A program made the translations under genes and the position numbers. 64,000 nucleotides of DNA from Isoetes taiwanensis (lineage: Eukaryota; Streptophyta; Lycopodiopsida; Isoetales; Isoetaceae): assembly GCA_021234155.1 (NCBI GenBank), contig JAJEKV010000049.1, positions 6,917,427-6,981,426 of the forward strand, in the 5' to 3' direction. Below, piece after piece: positions 1 to 11,930 of the stretch. The notes beneath the pieces are model-generated. The model was not told the origin of the DNA and did not search any database. It saw only the letters and a list, made by a program, of their open reading frames with translations. The stretch's first letter is position 1. Each line of letters starts with the position of its first letter.

Positions 1-499
1 GACCTTAATGATTTTGGGATAACCTTGTTTGGTAACTAAGAATAAAAGCTTTTAAAATCATGAATATTTTTAAAGTTCATAATGATTAATATCTTCATAT
101 TGAAAATGCCACTGACAAGATAATTTCAGCCTTAATTTGCTTGGAGATGCAACAAATATTGTGAGCTTTTCTAAAGGTCATTTCAATAAGATGCCTACTA
201 TGCTAATATGGATAAAGCAAATATTTATTTTTTTGATATGGTGAAGAACTTCTTTTCATCGAATATTTTTTAAAGTTCATAATGATAACATGGTCATGCC
301 AATGATATCTCTATTTCTTCGATAACAAGTCTTGAAGCTTTTCTACGATCATTTCAATGACTTAATAAAGCAAATATTTTTCTTTGATATGGTGAAAGAG
401 TGAGACTCATAATGAGTATGGTCATATGAACGATGGTTTCTACCCCTCTTAGTCTTGAGTCTTTTTATCTTCAGAGTCACGGGGATGTTAGTCGGGATG
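1..499. other. AT-rich stretch without a recognisable gene
   Basis: No coding frame or RNA gene is visible. Short imperfect direct repeats are present: the phrase TTTTTAAAGTTCATAATGAT occurs near 69 and again near 268, and AAGCAAATATTT with TTTGATATGGTGAA occurs near 217 and 367. It looks like a decayed local duplication. Confidence 0.5.
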
Positions 500-921
500 T
501 TAGTCCTTTGTGATTTTATTAGAATGGTCCATCATTTCTGGCTATCCAACCATCTTCATCCTGCCATCTCTGCTGGACTTATTTCTTTAATCCCCAAAAA
601 TGAGGATCCAAAAGCTATTTCAGACAACATTTCAGAGGTTTGTGCCAAAATTATTGCCAATCGAGTTAAAGGTCATCTTCAAAATAATATTAGTCTTTCT
701 CAATCTGCATTTCTCCCCAATAGATATATTCTAGATAACTACATTGCTGCTGTTGAAGGTCTTCATTGGAACCAGCATACTAATCAAAATTGTGTTCTCT
801 TCAAATTGGACTTCTCTAAGGCCTTTGACACTGTTCACTGGAAATTTATAGATTATGCTCTTGGCAAGTTTGGTTTCTCTGAAAAAATTATCAAATTGAT
901 CCATGGTCTAAATTCTCGATC
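500..921 (+). pseudogene. LINE (L1-type) reverse transcriptase fragment
   Basis: A piece of a non-LTR retrotransposon ORF2 is readable in one frame. The finger-region motif LISLIPKN is followed by IIANRVKGHL, then SQSAFLPNRYILDN, and then palm motif A as KLDFSKAFDTVHW. That order is the one found in plant L1-type reverse transcriptases. The segment normally reading FRPIS between the first two motifs is mostly missing, so there is an internal deletion. No catalytic YADD motif, endonuclease or poly(A) tail is present. The frame has no convincing start codon. Downstream it runs straight into the repeat that begins at about 923, which marks the break point. This is a dead relic. Confidence 0.85.
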
Positions 922-922
922 T

Positions 923-1850
923 TATATATCTCAAATGTCATAAATCAGATATATGCCACATGATATGTCATATCTCATAAGTCATAAGTCAAATATGTGT
1001 CATATAGTATATATAATAACATATGTCACAAGCATATCAATTTATATATAAACTAGTTACGATGCACACCATTGTTGGGCATTAGTGTGGGCATAAGTTG
1101 ATGAACCTGTTAATATAATTTATACTTAAATAAGTATAAATTCATAATTTATACTTAAAAAAATTTATACTTAAAAATAAAGTATAAATAAGAATTCTAA
1201 ATAAAGATAAATAAGAATTCTAAATAAATATACTCATAAATATACTTATAAATAAGTGTATTTATTTTAGAATAAAATAAATATGCTTTATTTATAAGTA
1301 TATTTATGATTTTTAAGTATATTTATGAGTGGACAAATTCTAATTATACTTTCAGTATAATTTAGGAAATATGCTTACCTTTTTCTGTATTCTGAGTTTG
1401 TCGTTCACTCCTTAATTCTCGTGCATCGATTAACTGTCATAAAGCTCATTCGCACTTAAGAACTTAAATCTGATGAAATATATTTCGCTAAGGCATTCAC
1501 AGTTATAATCTGCATGTTAGCCCATATTCTTGTATTGTGCACAACTTTTTGATCCAATAATAAAATCTGACTAGTATCCAAATCTGCTGAAACAGGAATA
1601 CCATCGACTAACACTTGAAGTCGCACTAACTTGATATTTTTATCATTTGTAGTTAAACAATAGTCATCAATAAATGACATTGGTACGTCAAGTTCGTGAA
1701 GTCGTACAAAACCCGATGTCAATATAATAGAGTGGTTTTGTTTCGTTTTCACAAATGAAGGAACTAATATTGCCATGATAGCTATGACTAAAGATGTTAA
1801 GATAGCCATAGAAAATAATAAATTCTGCAAAAATAATTAGAGCAAATTAT
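923..1850. repeat. Repeat family A, copy 1
   Basis: This block recurs, with small changes, as 2497-2697 plus 2698-3489. It starts with an AT-rich part rich in ATATGTCAT words, continues through a section of TATACTTA/TAAGTATA runs, and ends with the region holding the minus-strand ORF. No terminal inverted repeats or clear target duplication were seen, so its class is unknown. Confidence 0.75.
1456..1809 (-). CDS. Repeat-borne ORF of unknown function, copy 1
   Basis: I do not recognise this protein. From the in-frame ATG at 1809 it is 117 residues. The first 18 or so residues (AILTSLVIAIMAILV) form one clear hydrophobic, probably membrane-spanning segment. The rest is a soluble-looking stretch with VRLQVLVDGIPV and LLLDQKVVHNTRIW. 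Immediately upstream of the frame is a TTTTTGCAG that could be a 3' splice site, so this may be an exon and not a whole gene. A second copy at 3167-3502 keeps the same frame over about 90 residues with only a few substitutions, mostly conservative. That could reflect either recent duplication or selection. Whether it is expressed is unknown. Confidence 0.35.
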   Translation of the reverse strand: MAILTSLVIAIMAILVPSFVKTKQNHSIILTSGFVRLHELDVPMSFIDDYCLTTNDKNIKLVRLQVLVDGIPVSADLDTSQILLLDQKVVHNTRIWANMQIITVNALAKYISSDLSS

Positions 1851-2039
1851 AAAAAAGCCTTTGTATGCAACAAAAGCGCAATAATGAAAACCTAATACTA
1901 ACAACTAGTCAACGCACAAAAATACATGGACAAATTCTGAGTATAAGTATATACATATAAATATAAATATACATAAATAAGTATAATTTATACTTAAAAT
2001 ATAAGTATAATTATGAATAAAATATAAATTTATAATTTA

Positions 2040-2496
2040 TACCTAACCTGTCTTGTTCCCTAGGACTAAGTCCAGACATTCCGAACTACCATGAGCCAGT
2101 CAGAACTTATCAGCCACTAGCCTTACACCTAGTGAAGCCTTAGAGACCATTCGCCATCACCTTAATTGGCCAATTCCCTCTCTTATTTACTTATTTAGCC
2201 TTTACTATCCTTATCGTCTAGAGATAAGGTATTTGCCCCTTTTACCTTTTTTAAATTTCTTTGATTACAAGCTTGTCCAAGATCTGACATTACTAACCAA
2301 TTTCAATCCTTCCTTTATTTGTATTCAACAGCCTATATGTCATTTCCCCTATTGCAACCATAATGCATTGGTTTCTAAATATTCGCATTATTTTTTTGCT
2401 TAACTATTCTTCTCTTTTAACCATCACAAATCCATTTGTATTTACATTTCCTGCATCAAGATCTGTTGCTAAATCCTTAGGTTCCTTTAAGTTCCG
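2040..2496. other. Non-repetitive spacer between repeat copies
   Basis: This stretch separates copy 1 of repeat family A from the next copies. Base composition is more balanced than in the flanks. No open frame, splice-bounded exon or RNA gene could be supported. Confidence 0.5.
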
Positions 2497-3489
2497 AGAT
2501 CATCAATAAATGACATTGGTGCATCGAGTTCGTGAAGACGTACAAAACCCGATGTCAATATAATAGAGTGGTTTTGTTTTGTTTTCACAAATGAAGGAAC
2601 TAATATTGCCATGATAGCTATGACTAAAGATGTTAAGATAGCCATAAAAAAAATAATAAATTCTGCAAAAATAATTAGAGCAAATTATAAAATTTATGCA
2701 TGTGACATATATAATGACATATATATCTTAAATGTCATAAATCAGATATATGCCACATGATATGTCATATCTCATAAGTCATAAGTTAAATATGTGTCAT
2801 ATAGTATATATAATGACATATGTCACAAGCATATCAATTTATATATAAACTAGTTACGATGCACAACGTTGCTGGGCATTAGTCTTGGTTTAAGTTGATG
2901 AACCTGTTAATATAATTTATACTTAAAAATAAAGTATAAATAAGAATTCTAAATGAATATACTCATAAATATACTTATAAATAAGTGTATTTATTTTAGA
3001 ATAAAATAAATATGCTTTATTTATAAGTATATTTATGATTTTTAAGTATATTTATGAGTGGACAAATTCTAATTATACTTTATGCTTACCTTTTTCTGTA
3101 CTCTGAGTTTGTCGTTCACTGCTTAATTCTCGTGCATCGATTAACTGCCATAAAGCTCATTCGCACTTAAGAACTTAAATCTAATGAAACATATTTCGCT
3201 AAGGCATTCACAGTTATAATCTGCATGTTAGCCCATATTCTTGTATTGTGCACAACTTTTTGATCCAATAATAAAATCTGACTGGTATTTAAATCTGATG
3301 AAACAGGAATACCATCGACTAACACTTGAAGTCGTACTAACTTTACATTTTTATCATTTGTAGTCAAACAATAGTCATCAATAAATGACATTGGTACATC
3401 AAGTTCGTGAAGTCGTACAAAACCCGATGTCAATATAATAGAGTGGTTTTGTTTGTTTCCACAAATGAAGGAACTAATATTGCCATGAT
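2497..3489. repeat. Repeat family A, copies 2 and 3 joined head to tail
   Basis: 2497-2697 matches the tail of copy 1 (about 1660-1850). It is followed directly, from about 2698-2721, by sequence matching the head of copy 1 (from 923). The order tail-then-head is what a junction between two tandem units looks like. The second unit is cut off at about 3489, just before the point where copy 1 continues into its tail. Confidence 0.75.
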
Positions 3490-3502
3490 AACTTATATGC
3501 AT
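3167..3502 (-). CDS. Repeat-borne ORF of unknown function, copy 2
   Basis: This is the second copy of the unrecognised ORF at 1456-1809. The last 90 or so residues match, with changes such as ISSDLSS to VSLDLSS. The first 17 residues differ because a small indel near 3450 shifts the frame, so the hydrophobic start of copy 1 is lost here. It begins at an ATG (3502) and is 111 residues. The loss of the membrane segment makes a functional product less likely than for copy 1. Confidence 0.25.
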   Translation of the reverse strand: MHISYHGNISSFICGNKQNHSIILTSGFVRLHELDVPMSFIDDYCLTTNDKNVKLVRLQVLVDGIPVSSDLNTSQILLLDQKVVHNTRIWANMQIITVNALAKYVSLDLSS

Positions 3503-3618
3503 TGCTTTTTGGAATGCTTATTATATATTTCTGGTACTTTGATCTATCTAACTGGTCAAATACCTGAATAATATGTACTTTTCAATCTATAATTAATGGA
3601 AAAAATATTTCATTCCCT

Positions 3619-3636
3619 AAAAAAAAAAAAAAAAAA
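3619..3636. repeat. A18 run at the break point of the truncated Penelope-like copy
   Basis: Eighteen A residues stand directly against the truncated 3' part of the minus-strand Penelope-like relic. A comparable A-rich run (about 7680-7707) stands against the same point of the small copy at 7708-7800. Confidence 0.7.
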
Positions 3637-3639
3637 CCC

Positions 3640-4654
3640 TTAAATCTGTTTCCAGACTTCCATCCTTGATATTCCCGACTGGAAATACCAAGTCTGCCTT
3701 TAGCGGCCCTAGAAAATTGACAGGAACAGTAATTGTAGAATACGCCATATGTCCCTTTTGACAGGAATTGACAGGAATTGTAGAATACGCCATATGTCCC
3801 TTTTGTCTCACATAAATACAGTCATCAATATTGCAGGTTTTATCAAAGAACCTGTGATCAATCTTCAATTTGAACTTCTCTTTATATATTATCTTTTCCA
3901 TTTTCATTCGTGATCTTGGCCATCCTTTCACGTTCGGGGGTAATATTCCCTAACATGACCAGAACGTCACGCTAATAGAACAAGTGCTCCAAAGTTCTTA
4001 AATGCGCCATATGCCTTGATTACAAAACATTGCGTGTCCTTCCACCAGTCTCTCTGGTATTATAGGAAAGATATGGCAGTTGTGTAATGTGAAGTTAAAT
4101 TCCTTGTCATCTTCTTCTTTTGTCTTGGCAGCTTTGTTGCCCATGGCAATTTTATCTGAAAGCAGGGATTCACCAAAGGGATCATCATCCACATCCTCTT
4201 CATCATTTGTCACCACATTTTCACATCTGACATTACTTAGGGGGATTTCTTAATTTTGTTAGCCTTTTTCAAAATTTTGGTACACCAAAAAGCGTGTTTT
4301 TGCAGCATCTTCTTCTATGGTCCACTTATAGACCTTATTTGGTAATTCTTCATATACTTCCTCCAGTATTTTATTGGTAGCATCCCAATCCTCACAAACT
4401 TTGTTCAGTCTTGGTACAAGCTCTAACCAGTCGCTAAAGCCCAGATGTGATATAGCTGATAACTGCTCAGGGGTCCTCATTGCTTCTTTCCAAAGCGGCA
4501 ACATGTGTACTTTGGGGCCTTTAAGACATGTTAATAATTAATGCGCTTTGCATTCTTTGGGACATATAATCTTGCTCGAGCCATATCCCATTGGTCCGAG
4601 GTCTCTATTCCATGTTGGAGGCACGAACTCAATCGTTTGTGTCTCACCATCATC
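3640..4654 (-). pseudogene. Diverged, truncated Penelope-like element, N-terminal region
   Basis: Read on the minus strand this aligns in order with the N-terminal region of the element at 19529-20698. Shared words include PPTWN/LPTWN, LGFSDW/LGFSQW, EELPNKVYKWT/EGLPSMIYEWT, CHIFPIIPERLVEGHA/CLKFPIIPERLVENHA, FCNQGIWR/LCNQAIWR and KLKIDHRFFDKTC/KLGIDTRFFDKKC. Identity is roughly half, so this is another subfamily and not a recent copy. The coding part starts just after an AG at 4655-4656, at the same place as the 3' splice site of the other element, which suggests a conserved intron. Frames are broken at about 4504, 4257, 4216 and 3931. A 34-bp stretch around 3730-3800 is duplicated in tandem. 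The whole reverse transcriptase is absent. Confidence 0.85.
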
Positions 4655-7600
4655 CTGCAACCATACATTCATTCTTTTAAGTACATATCTGTAATCTCCA
4701 ACTTGCTCAAATCTTTACCAATAGATATGATGCCTCACTGGTAAGACCAATGAAATGAATTATCTAAAAAAAAAAAAACCCGGACTTAACTAGTCAGGAC
4801 AACAATCCTTCTAGCCAATCAAACTACCGCGGTCAATCCTTAAGTAGTTTAATCATTCTATACATTGTCTTGAGCTTAGGACAAAGATAGTGCATCATAT
4901 CCAGGTCTATACAATTTTTATCTTTGCTTTCTTATTCTACAACTTCTTTTTACCTTTATGGTCCATGTTAAGCATGTCCTCTCATATGTTTGGTCTTTTT
5001 ACTTTATGCATGTATACACGCTATTTAGGACCCGGGCATCCGGGTGAAGTTCAATGTTTTTGGAAAGTCTTAAGGAGTCTGTTTAAACTTGACCATGCAA
5101 CCACATACTTTCTTTTAAAAGAAAGGAAACAAAGACGACAAGGGTGAGCCTTAACTTTTTGCATGCTTTTCCACATGCCATATCTTTTTACAGGCCTTTT
5201 TTTTTTTTTATTTACAACCTGCCATAATCATGCATGCGTTTCATGTTCTTAACTCCCTTTTTAATTTCTTATTGTCATGTTTTCCTTTTTATGGTAGTGT
5301 ATCCAGCTTTCTGGGATTTTAAGGCTTCAGATATATCCTCATTCAGTAAACGTTATGCTTATTTTTCATACATACCCAGTCTCCATTTTACTGTTTTACC
5401 ATATATGGCTAACTTTAAGTAGTCAATATTTACATTTAACTGAACAGGCCTATACTTCTGTTCCTTGCCTTTACCGATACCTAAACTTACATATTATGCG
5501 TGACAGAGTTTTACTCCCTTGAACCTAAGCATGTCCAGCATTATTTTTACAAGGAAGTCTGAGTTACTTTTTTTTAAAACAACTTCGGTTCGAAAAACCT
5601 TAGATAGATGATTCGCGGGCATTTCATTTTCAACCAACAAAGTCAAGTTAGAGCAGAATACTAAAGCAAAATATGCTAGAACCATGAAGAACTGCATTTA
5701 AATGTTGGAAATCTGTCTTGAACATAACAAAAATATGTAGCAAATGACAGGTTAAAACGTGTCTTTTCATGCCAAGCTCTTTACCATCTGCTCATTTCTA
5801 CTTCTGTTTGAGCTTATGGGCTATCTGCGAGATCAAAATTTCGTTTTTGATATATAGTTATAAAGACTTTCAAATACCAGAAGTTTCGCTATTACTCCTC
5901 CTATCCGTCTTCTTATCCTGGCATATACAAAATTGCCTACTTATCATACTTGAGATTTTTGTGAAGTCCATATATTTGATTCCATTCATCCTTTTGAGTC
6001 CGAACTCCTCATAACAAAAAAAAGGAAAGCACAATAGTAGAAGAAATTCCACGCACTGGCTGACCAATCAATAGCGTTAGCAATAGGCGAAGTAGCGATA
6101 CGGGCCAAAAGTACATTAAGAATTTCTTGGCTCTTCACCATCACCCATTGTACCTCTTTTTTGCCCTTGATTCGTTCAAGCTCAGATAAAATGAAAACAA
6201 ATATTGGACAAACATATAATAAAGCTAAGAGTAAGTGGTTCGAAAACATTTGTTATTTATTTCAGCGGTTACAGCGAATACATCATCATACAAGGCCAGT
6301 GTGCAACATATTTATACTAAGGCCTGCAATCTATATGTTAACATTTGGATCTTCTCCTTTCAGTTAATGTTAAACATTCTACTTTCTTAAACCAGCCTAA
6401 ATCAGTTATCTTTTACTGGCTTAAAATCATAATACTATCGGGGATAAAACCAGTCTACTTAGATATAGTTATCCGGCAAAATAGTAAATCTTGAAAACAA
6501 AGAACAATACAATTTTGTTTATACATTAGTTATTTGGCCTGGACTATTAGCTGTTATACATCCTCACAGCATGCCTGGACAGTGCATTAATAGTACATAT
6601 GATACTAAGGTCCATTGCGAAGTTATCTGGCCTGCAAATAGATATTTGAAAAACAGGATAATACAGTTTATTTTGCTATTAAGTGGCGGTCGGTTTGCCA
6701 AATTGATCTATATCCTCATAGCAGAGGGACCTGGCAAACATAATTATAATAATGCATGCAATCTATGTGCTTATCTCACGGATCCTTTTCCTTTAACTAG
6801 AAGTTAATTAGATGCGTTTATTTAGACCAACCTAAAGCCATGTATCACTTGGAAACCATAAGCCTCAATGATCTTTTATCTGTCGACCTCTTAATAGAAA
6901 TGGGACTTATTTTAGATTGCACGAAGTTCATCTTCATCCAAGATCCATCCATGTCTTGTTGTGTTTCGGAACAAAGTGTTCATTCTGGGATTTGCTCTAG
7001 TATAGCCCCTTGTGGTCTATTGAATCATTTTGCTTCTTTTAGCCATGCATACTGTATTGCTATCACCATAGCCTCTCTTAGATCTGAAAAGCCCGACCTC
7101 TGCCTCTCCTTTCCATTTCTAATGCCTTGAATCTCACTTCCCTATCACACCCAAGCAAGTTCCTTCTCAAGCTTTCCACAGGCAGCTCCTCTTCAAATTC
7201 GAGGCAAAGCCTTCACCTCAAACTGCCCGAACTACCTCCCATATTTCGGTAATGCCAATTAGCGGGGGATTTTTGAGGTCATAAAGGCGGTTGGCTGCTA
7301 TTTACCAATCGATCCCCGCCATCTACGGTATCGGATATCGCCTTTCGATTTTGAGAACCCTAGAAACCTTATTTTAATTTTGGCGACAAGTATTAAGCCC
7401 CTTAGGGAGTCACTACTTTGGTCATATACTAATGTTTGGGTTAAACATTAAATCCCTTAGTAGCTTAAATATTATTCTTATAAGGGACCCAGCCGTCTAT
7501 TTGGTTTTAACTTACATATCTAGGTCCCAGGTTATCTATCTTGCCCAAAGGTTTATAACATTCATAGGCCATAACTTTTTACACTAATATGTATGCCTAA

Positions 7601-7705
7601 CATTTATACTTAATAGTTTTTCCTATCAGGCAGATGATGAGTGCACAATCATTTAAGCACCTCTTTAGATATTTATATAAAAAAAAATAAAAAATAAAAA
7701 AAAAA
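4655..7705. other. Gene-free stretch upstream of the truncated Penelope-like relic
   Basis: No gene, RNA or element end could be supported. An A12 run sits at 4766-4777. Near 7280-7350 the minus strand shows ATGGCGGGGATCGATTG followed by GTAAAT, with AACCCTAGAAACC upstream. This could be a lost first exon but has no partner exon. Part of the stretch may be the 5' region of the relic at 3640-4654, but I could not align it to the 3-kb repeats of the other element. Confidence 0.4.
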
Positions 7706-7707
7706 AA

Positions 7708-7800
7708 CCCTCAAATCTGTTTCGGACTTCCATCCTTGATATTCCCGGGATGGAAATACCAAGTTGCGCCTTTAAGCGGCCCTAGAAAATTGACAGGAAC
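7708..7800 (-). repeat. 93-bp scrap of the Penelope-like family
   Basis: The sequence nearly matches 3637-3725, including the CATCCTTGATATTCCCG core and the end GAAAATTGACAGGAAC. It carries a few small indels. It lies next to an A-rich run just as the larger relic does. It is too short to hold a readable domain. Confidence 0.8.
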
Positions 7801-9338
7801 AATTTTCCTAGGCCAGGATAAGGACATAACATTATTACCTTTACCATATTTTTCAAAAGAATAAAACTATATTCCACGCACATCATTAATACAACTATAT
7901 TCCTCATGAATGCAATGAGTTTTTTCATTTTGAAACTTATATAATCTTCCCAATAACATGGTACGGGTACGACAAGCTATAATGTAATACATAGTTCTGA
8001 GTTTCAAATATAATCTCGACTTCCCAATGGAATAATCTTACTAGGTCTTGTTTTTGAACCATCCACTTAGAAAGATAGATACATCAAAGCATGGAGCAAG
8101 AAACCACGTTTGTCTGGAGAACCAAGGGACAGTTAGCCTTAATCGGGGTAAGAGCCTAAGCTACTAACAGGTAAGCATTAGGTTTCTTGGGTATTCCCCT
8201 TCACCATGACTTTGATGGTACTAGTGTCAATATGTAATCATTGAGAATAACTCGATTTTCAAGGACTTATGAACATCAAATTCATATGCTGTCCTAATTA
8301 TCCAAATAGGTCGCCTAGCATGTAGTCATAATTATCCAACCAAATAGTCAGGGGTACTCCTTACCATGGAGTTATATAAAGCCCAACTAAACAATTATAT
8401 TTCTTGTATACATACATCATTATTGGGCAGCAAAGTGTAGTGCGGTCCCTAATGTCTATTATTGTATTTTCCATGAACATTTCACATGTTAAAGGTCTGC
8501 AGATGTTTTTTTGTTGAAGGACGACAGTCTATTATTCATGAAAAAATCAAGAAACATACAAGAGGTACGTGAAATGGGACTCAAAACCTAGAGGACTACT
8601 TAAGTCCCCTAAGCAAAACCACCCATACACAAGACATAATCAAATATCTTGTACCATCTTGAGGCGTTTAATAGCCTCATCACAATCAGCATGTTCTACC
8701 ACATCAATACAATCATTACTAGACATCAGATATCTCGAACTCCGAGACAGATCGAAGCTAAACTAGAACTACATGGTCATCTACATGCAATTTTGAAGTT
8801 CATAAACAAGTTATTTGAAGTGCATTTCAATCATCCGGAATAAAAGAATAAATCGTAAATAGCTTAGTGAAATCTTTTCGCCTGGAGAAAGTCTAGAACA
8901 TTTCCTCCCGTGCCCTATTTAAACTTCTAGCTAGGGCCATCATTTATCAAACGTTACTAACACTCAACCTTCAAAGAATCTGCAGACTATGTGCTAGCTT
9001 ATAGCAAATGCATAGTCAAAAGGACAATCATATATCATATCCTTTTAATCAACATTTCTTTTGTGGATCATAGTCCGACCATCATGCTTAGCTAGCAGAA
9101 AATTGCAAGTATTATCCTGTTTCTATGTTGCTACAGGTAACCGTAAGCAGATCTACTATTTTAAAGCTCTCTATTCATTAAGCCAATGCTAGGGTTAGAA
9201 ATTTCATAAGATAAGTGCATACTACAATGCTATTCAAGCAGAATTGAGATAAATACTTAGATCCATTGTAATACTTTATTGTAATTTTAAGCTTTAGCTC
9301 AAGCATCATGCAATAAATCAACTCTAAGCAATGATATT
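7801..9338. other. Gene-free stretch
   Basis: No supported gene, RNA or mobile-element end was found. The short open frames present show no recognisable motif. Confidence 0.5.
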
Positions 9339-9479
9339 TCATAATAATGTATAGAACACAAGATCTTGCGCCCAATAGTTTCTTTGATAAGCCGTAGTGA
9401 AAATCCCACTTTTCTTAGGTTCGACAACCACTTTTGCTGAACTACCTCCAAGATTTGTATTCATGACTATCTGCTCCAT
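9339..9479 (-). CDS. Small unrecognised ORF, possibly an exon
   Basis: From an ATG at 9479 the minus strand encodes 46 residues, including AKVVVEPKKSGIFTTAYQRN, ending at a TGA. About 200 bp further upstream is another ATG (METFPDGG), in a region preceded by AACCCTAAACC and AACCCTAG motifs of the kind found in plant 5' untranslated regions. This may be the start of an old gene with lost downstream exons. No family is recognised, and chance cannot be excluded. Confidence 0.2.
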   Translation of the reverse strand: MEQIVMNTNLGGSSAKVVVEPKKSGIFTTAYQRNYWAQDLVFYTLL

Positions 9480-9789
9480 TTTTTCAAAGTAGATTTGCCG
9501 TTATTTTCAGAGCACCATTCTTTCTGCCCCATCTCAAAGCAGAAATTGCAAAGGGAGAAAAAACGAAATTGCAGAGGGAGATACAAGAAGCATCAAGAGA
9601 AAATATGGGCTCAAACATTTCTCACTCAGTTTTCTTTGACGGAAGACCAGTTCCTCCATCTGGAAACGTCTCCATTTTAAAGGCCTCAATAGCCGAAACC
9701 CTAAACCGTTTCACTGGAACCCTAGAACCCTAGAGTCAAAGTGGATAATATGTTAGAGGATCATCGTAACTATCCGAAACATGGAAAAA

Positions 9790-10030
9790 ATTAGTGGCTA
9801 AACTTAGCTAAATGGCGAAATTTTGGCCTTGTTTGGAAAAAAATTGGCTAAACTATGGCCCTTTTTGGGCTTAAAAAAAATAAAATTTTAGCCAAGTCTA
9901 TTTCACGCCCCACCTCCATTTCGTCCGACTTTAGCTAATCGCAAGAAAGTGTAATTGCCAAAATTTGGAAAGTTTAGCCAAAACTTAGAAGCTTTTACGT
10001 CAAACTTTAGTGTACTTTAGCCAAATTATC
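9790..10030. repeat. Imperfect inverted repeat of GGCTAAA/TTTAGCC words (MITE-like)
   Basis: Several GGCTAAACTTAG and GGCTAAACTATG words in the first half face TTTAGCCAAAACTTAG and CTTTAGCCAAATTATC words in the second half. The region could fold on itself. The ends and a target duplication cannot be defined, so this is only a candidate miniature element. Confidence 0.35.
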
Positions 10031-11930
10031 CTATAGCCTTTATATTTATTGTGGTCAGTTAATATTTAGATCTTGAATTAGTGTGGAGATGTTGGGCATG
10101 GAAAATAATCTCCATTTCCTTCAGGTTGCAACCAGCCTGATCCACATTGGATGTAAATTGTATAGTGAATGCATCGAGGGAGTTAGTTCGTAAATCTGCT
10201 TCTTCAAAGAATAATTCACAGCTCTCAACCTTGTAGATCCATTCATATTGTAAGAGAGTAGAATGCATGAAGGGATGTCCAGCAGAATACCCAGCATGCA
10301 TACCCCAAGAACACTCAAATCAGCAAGCCTAATTTGGCGAGAATAAACCCAAAGAAGACATATATATCCGGCCAACACCCAATCCAGGCTACCCTAATCT
10401 TGGACCGTGATCCATAGATCCAACGGCCGTCCATTTTTCAGAAGTTTATCAAAAAGCATCGAGCAATAAAAATAGACATAGAAAAAGTGCCCAAAGGAAA
10501 TTTCGAATGCTAGTAAAACATGTGTACAAACCCTAAGCCATGTATCTGCTTAATAGTCAGGTTGCCAAAACTCGCATTACAACTTTAGGTAAGAAAAAAG
10601 ATGATCAGATTATTTCTTTTGCCAGTAGTTGAAATTTTTAACCAAACCACAAATGTAACCAGTCACATTACCCACCAATTTTCATTAATCATAAGTTACA
10701 AACCAGTTAAGATTTATGCCAGTTCAATGTTCAATGTAACAAATCAAATAAAACCCTGTGTCAACAAGTATAAATGCATACCATCATTATATTTGTAATA
10801 AAAAAAAAGAAAAAGAGAAAGCTAGGCTGAACTAGTTAAACCTAGACCGGACATCCACCTCGAGTCAATCCTTTGGGGCTGCCATTATTTTTAACCATAG
10901 GGGTATCTTCACCATTACTGTACATAGGTAGTATTCCTTAGAAAGCCAAAGGAGAGACTTTTTATTGATATCAATCTATGTTCCATTCAAATATAACCAC
11001 CATGGTTTGAAAATACATCTGTATTTATCTAAAAATGAACATTGCATTGTGTATCAAATGAATCCAATTGGTCCAAGTCTGGAATTCTTAGGTCGCAATT
11101 GCCTTAGTGTGACCAAGGAATGTCCTAATTCTAGATTTTTGTCATAATTCTATTGCCATCACTTTGACTCTAGCCAACACTTGGCTTATTCATAAGCTTA
11201 TTTCCCATGGTATTTGCTCAAATTGTAATTAAAAAAAAAACATCAATTCCTCAATGTGATATTCATAGATTTCAACAGAGTAGAGATAATAATATGGTCA
11301 ATTCACAAGCATTCATTGTCTCAGGAAAAACATTAACTGGCATTCTCACAACTTAGCTTTCAACTAGAACCATTGGCATACATTATTCACCATTAAAACT
11401 ATTGAAACAAATGATCAACCATCGAAAGTCTTGTAGTAGCAATTTTCATCAGAAAGCAATGGGATTGACCCATTTACTGTAGCTGCTCTGACCGACCTTC
11501 AAAAACAAGCCCCAGATCTCCAAATCCGATTCGATCAGGCTCTTCAAGCACAGTAAGTTATTTTATCTATTCATCTTCATTTATTCTCTGATCAGTCCGG
11601 CGGTTTTGCACCACCAACCGATTCGCATGTTGCTTTGCTCTATAGCATTGGGCCGAGCTTTAATAGAGCAAAATAGTAGTTATGGTATCCCAGGAATTAG
11701 CATAAGGTATGTCCTCGATTCTTCTCTTTCTTTTTGTTTTCTCACATAGTCTTATGGTTCTAGAAAAAAAAAAACCTTTGATCATTTATCATGTAGATAT
11801 TTCCTAGGTTATCCCCTTGAAGCAATTAGAACAATGAGTTAGATAATTGCTTCCAAGGTATTTCTCTGATTTTTCATAAGCCTTGAATAGGTTAGAACCA
11901 TAATGTTTATATAACCTTTTCCTCAATTAT
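10031..11930. other. Mostly empty stretch with one coding-like patch
   Basis: No established gene. Between about 11440 and 11665 the plus strand reads like protein: FSSESNGIDPFTVAAL, then TDLQKQAPDLQIRFDQALQA, a GTAAGT, an AG 43 bases on, and then SGGFAPPTDSHVALLYSIGP. A 43-base intron would be unusually short for a plant, and no family is recognised. It is recorded as a possible exon relic only. Confidence 0.3.

Noticed and set aside
9690-9735. Interstitial telomere repeat
   Set aside because: AAACCCTAAACC and AACCCTAG occur only once or twice without a tandem array; this fits a plant 5' leader motif better.
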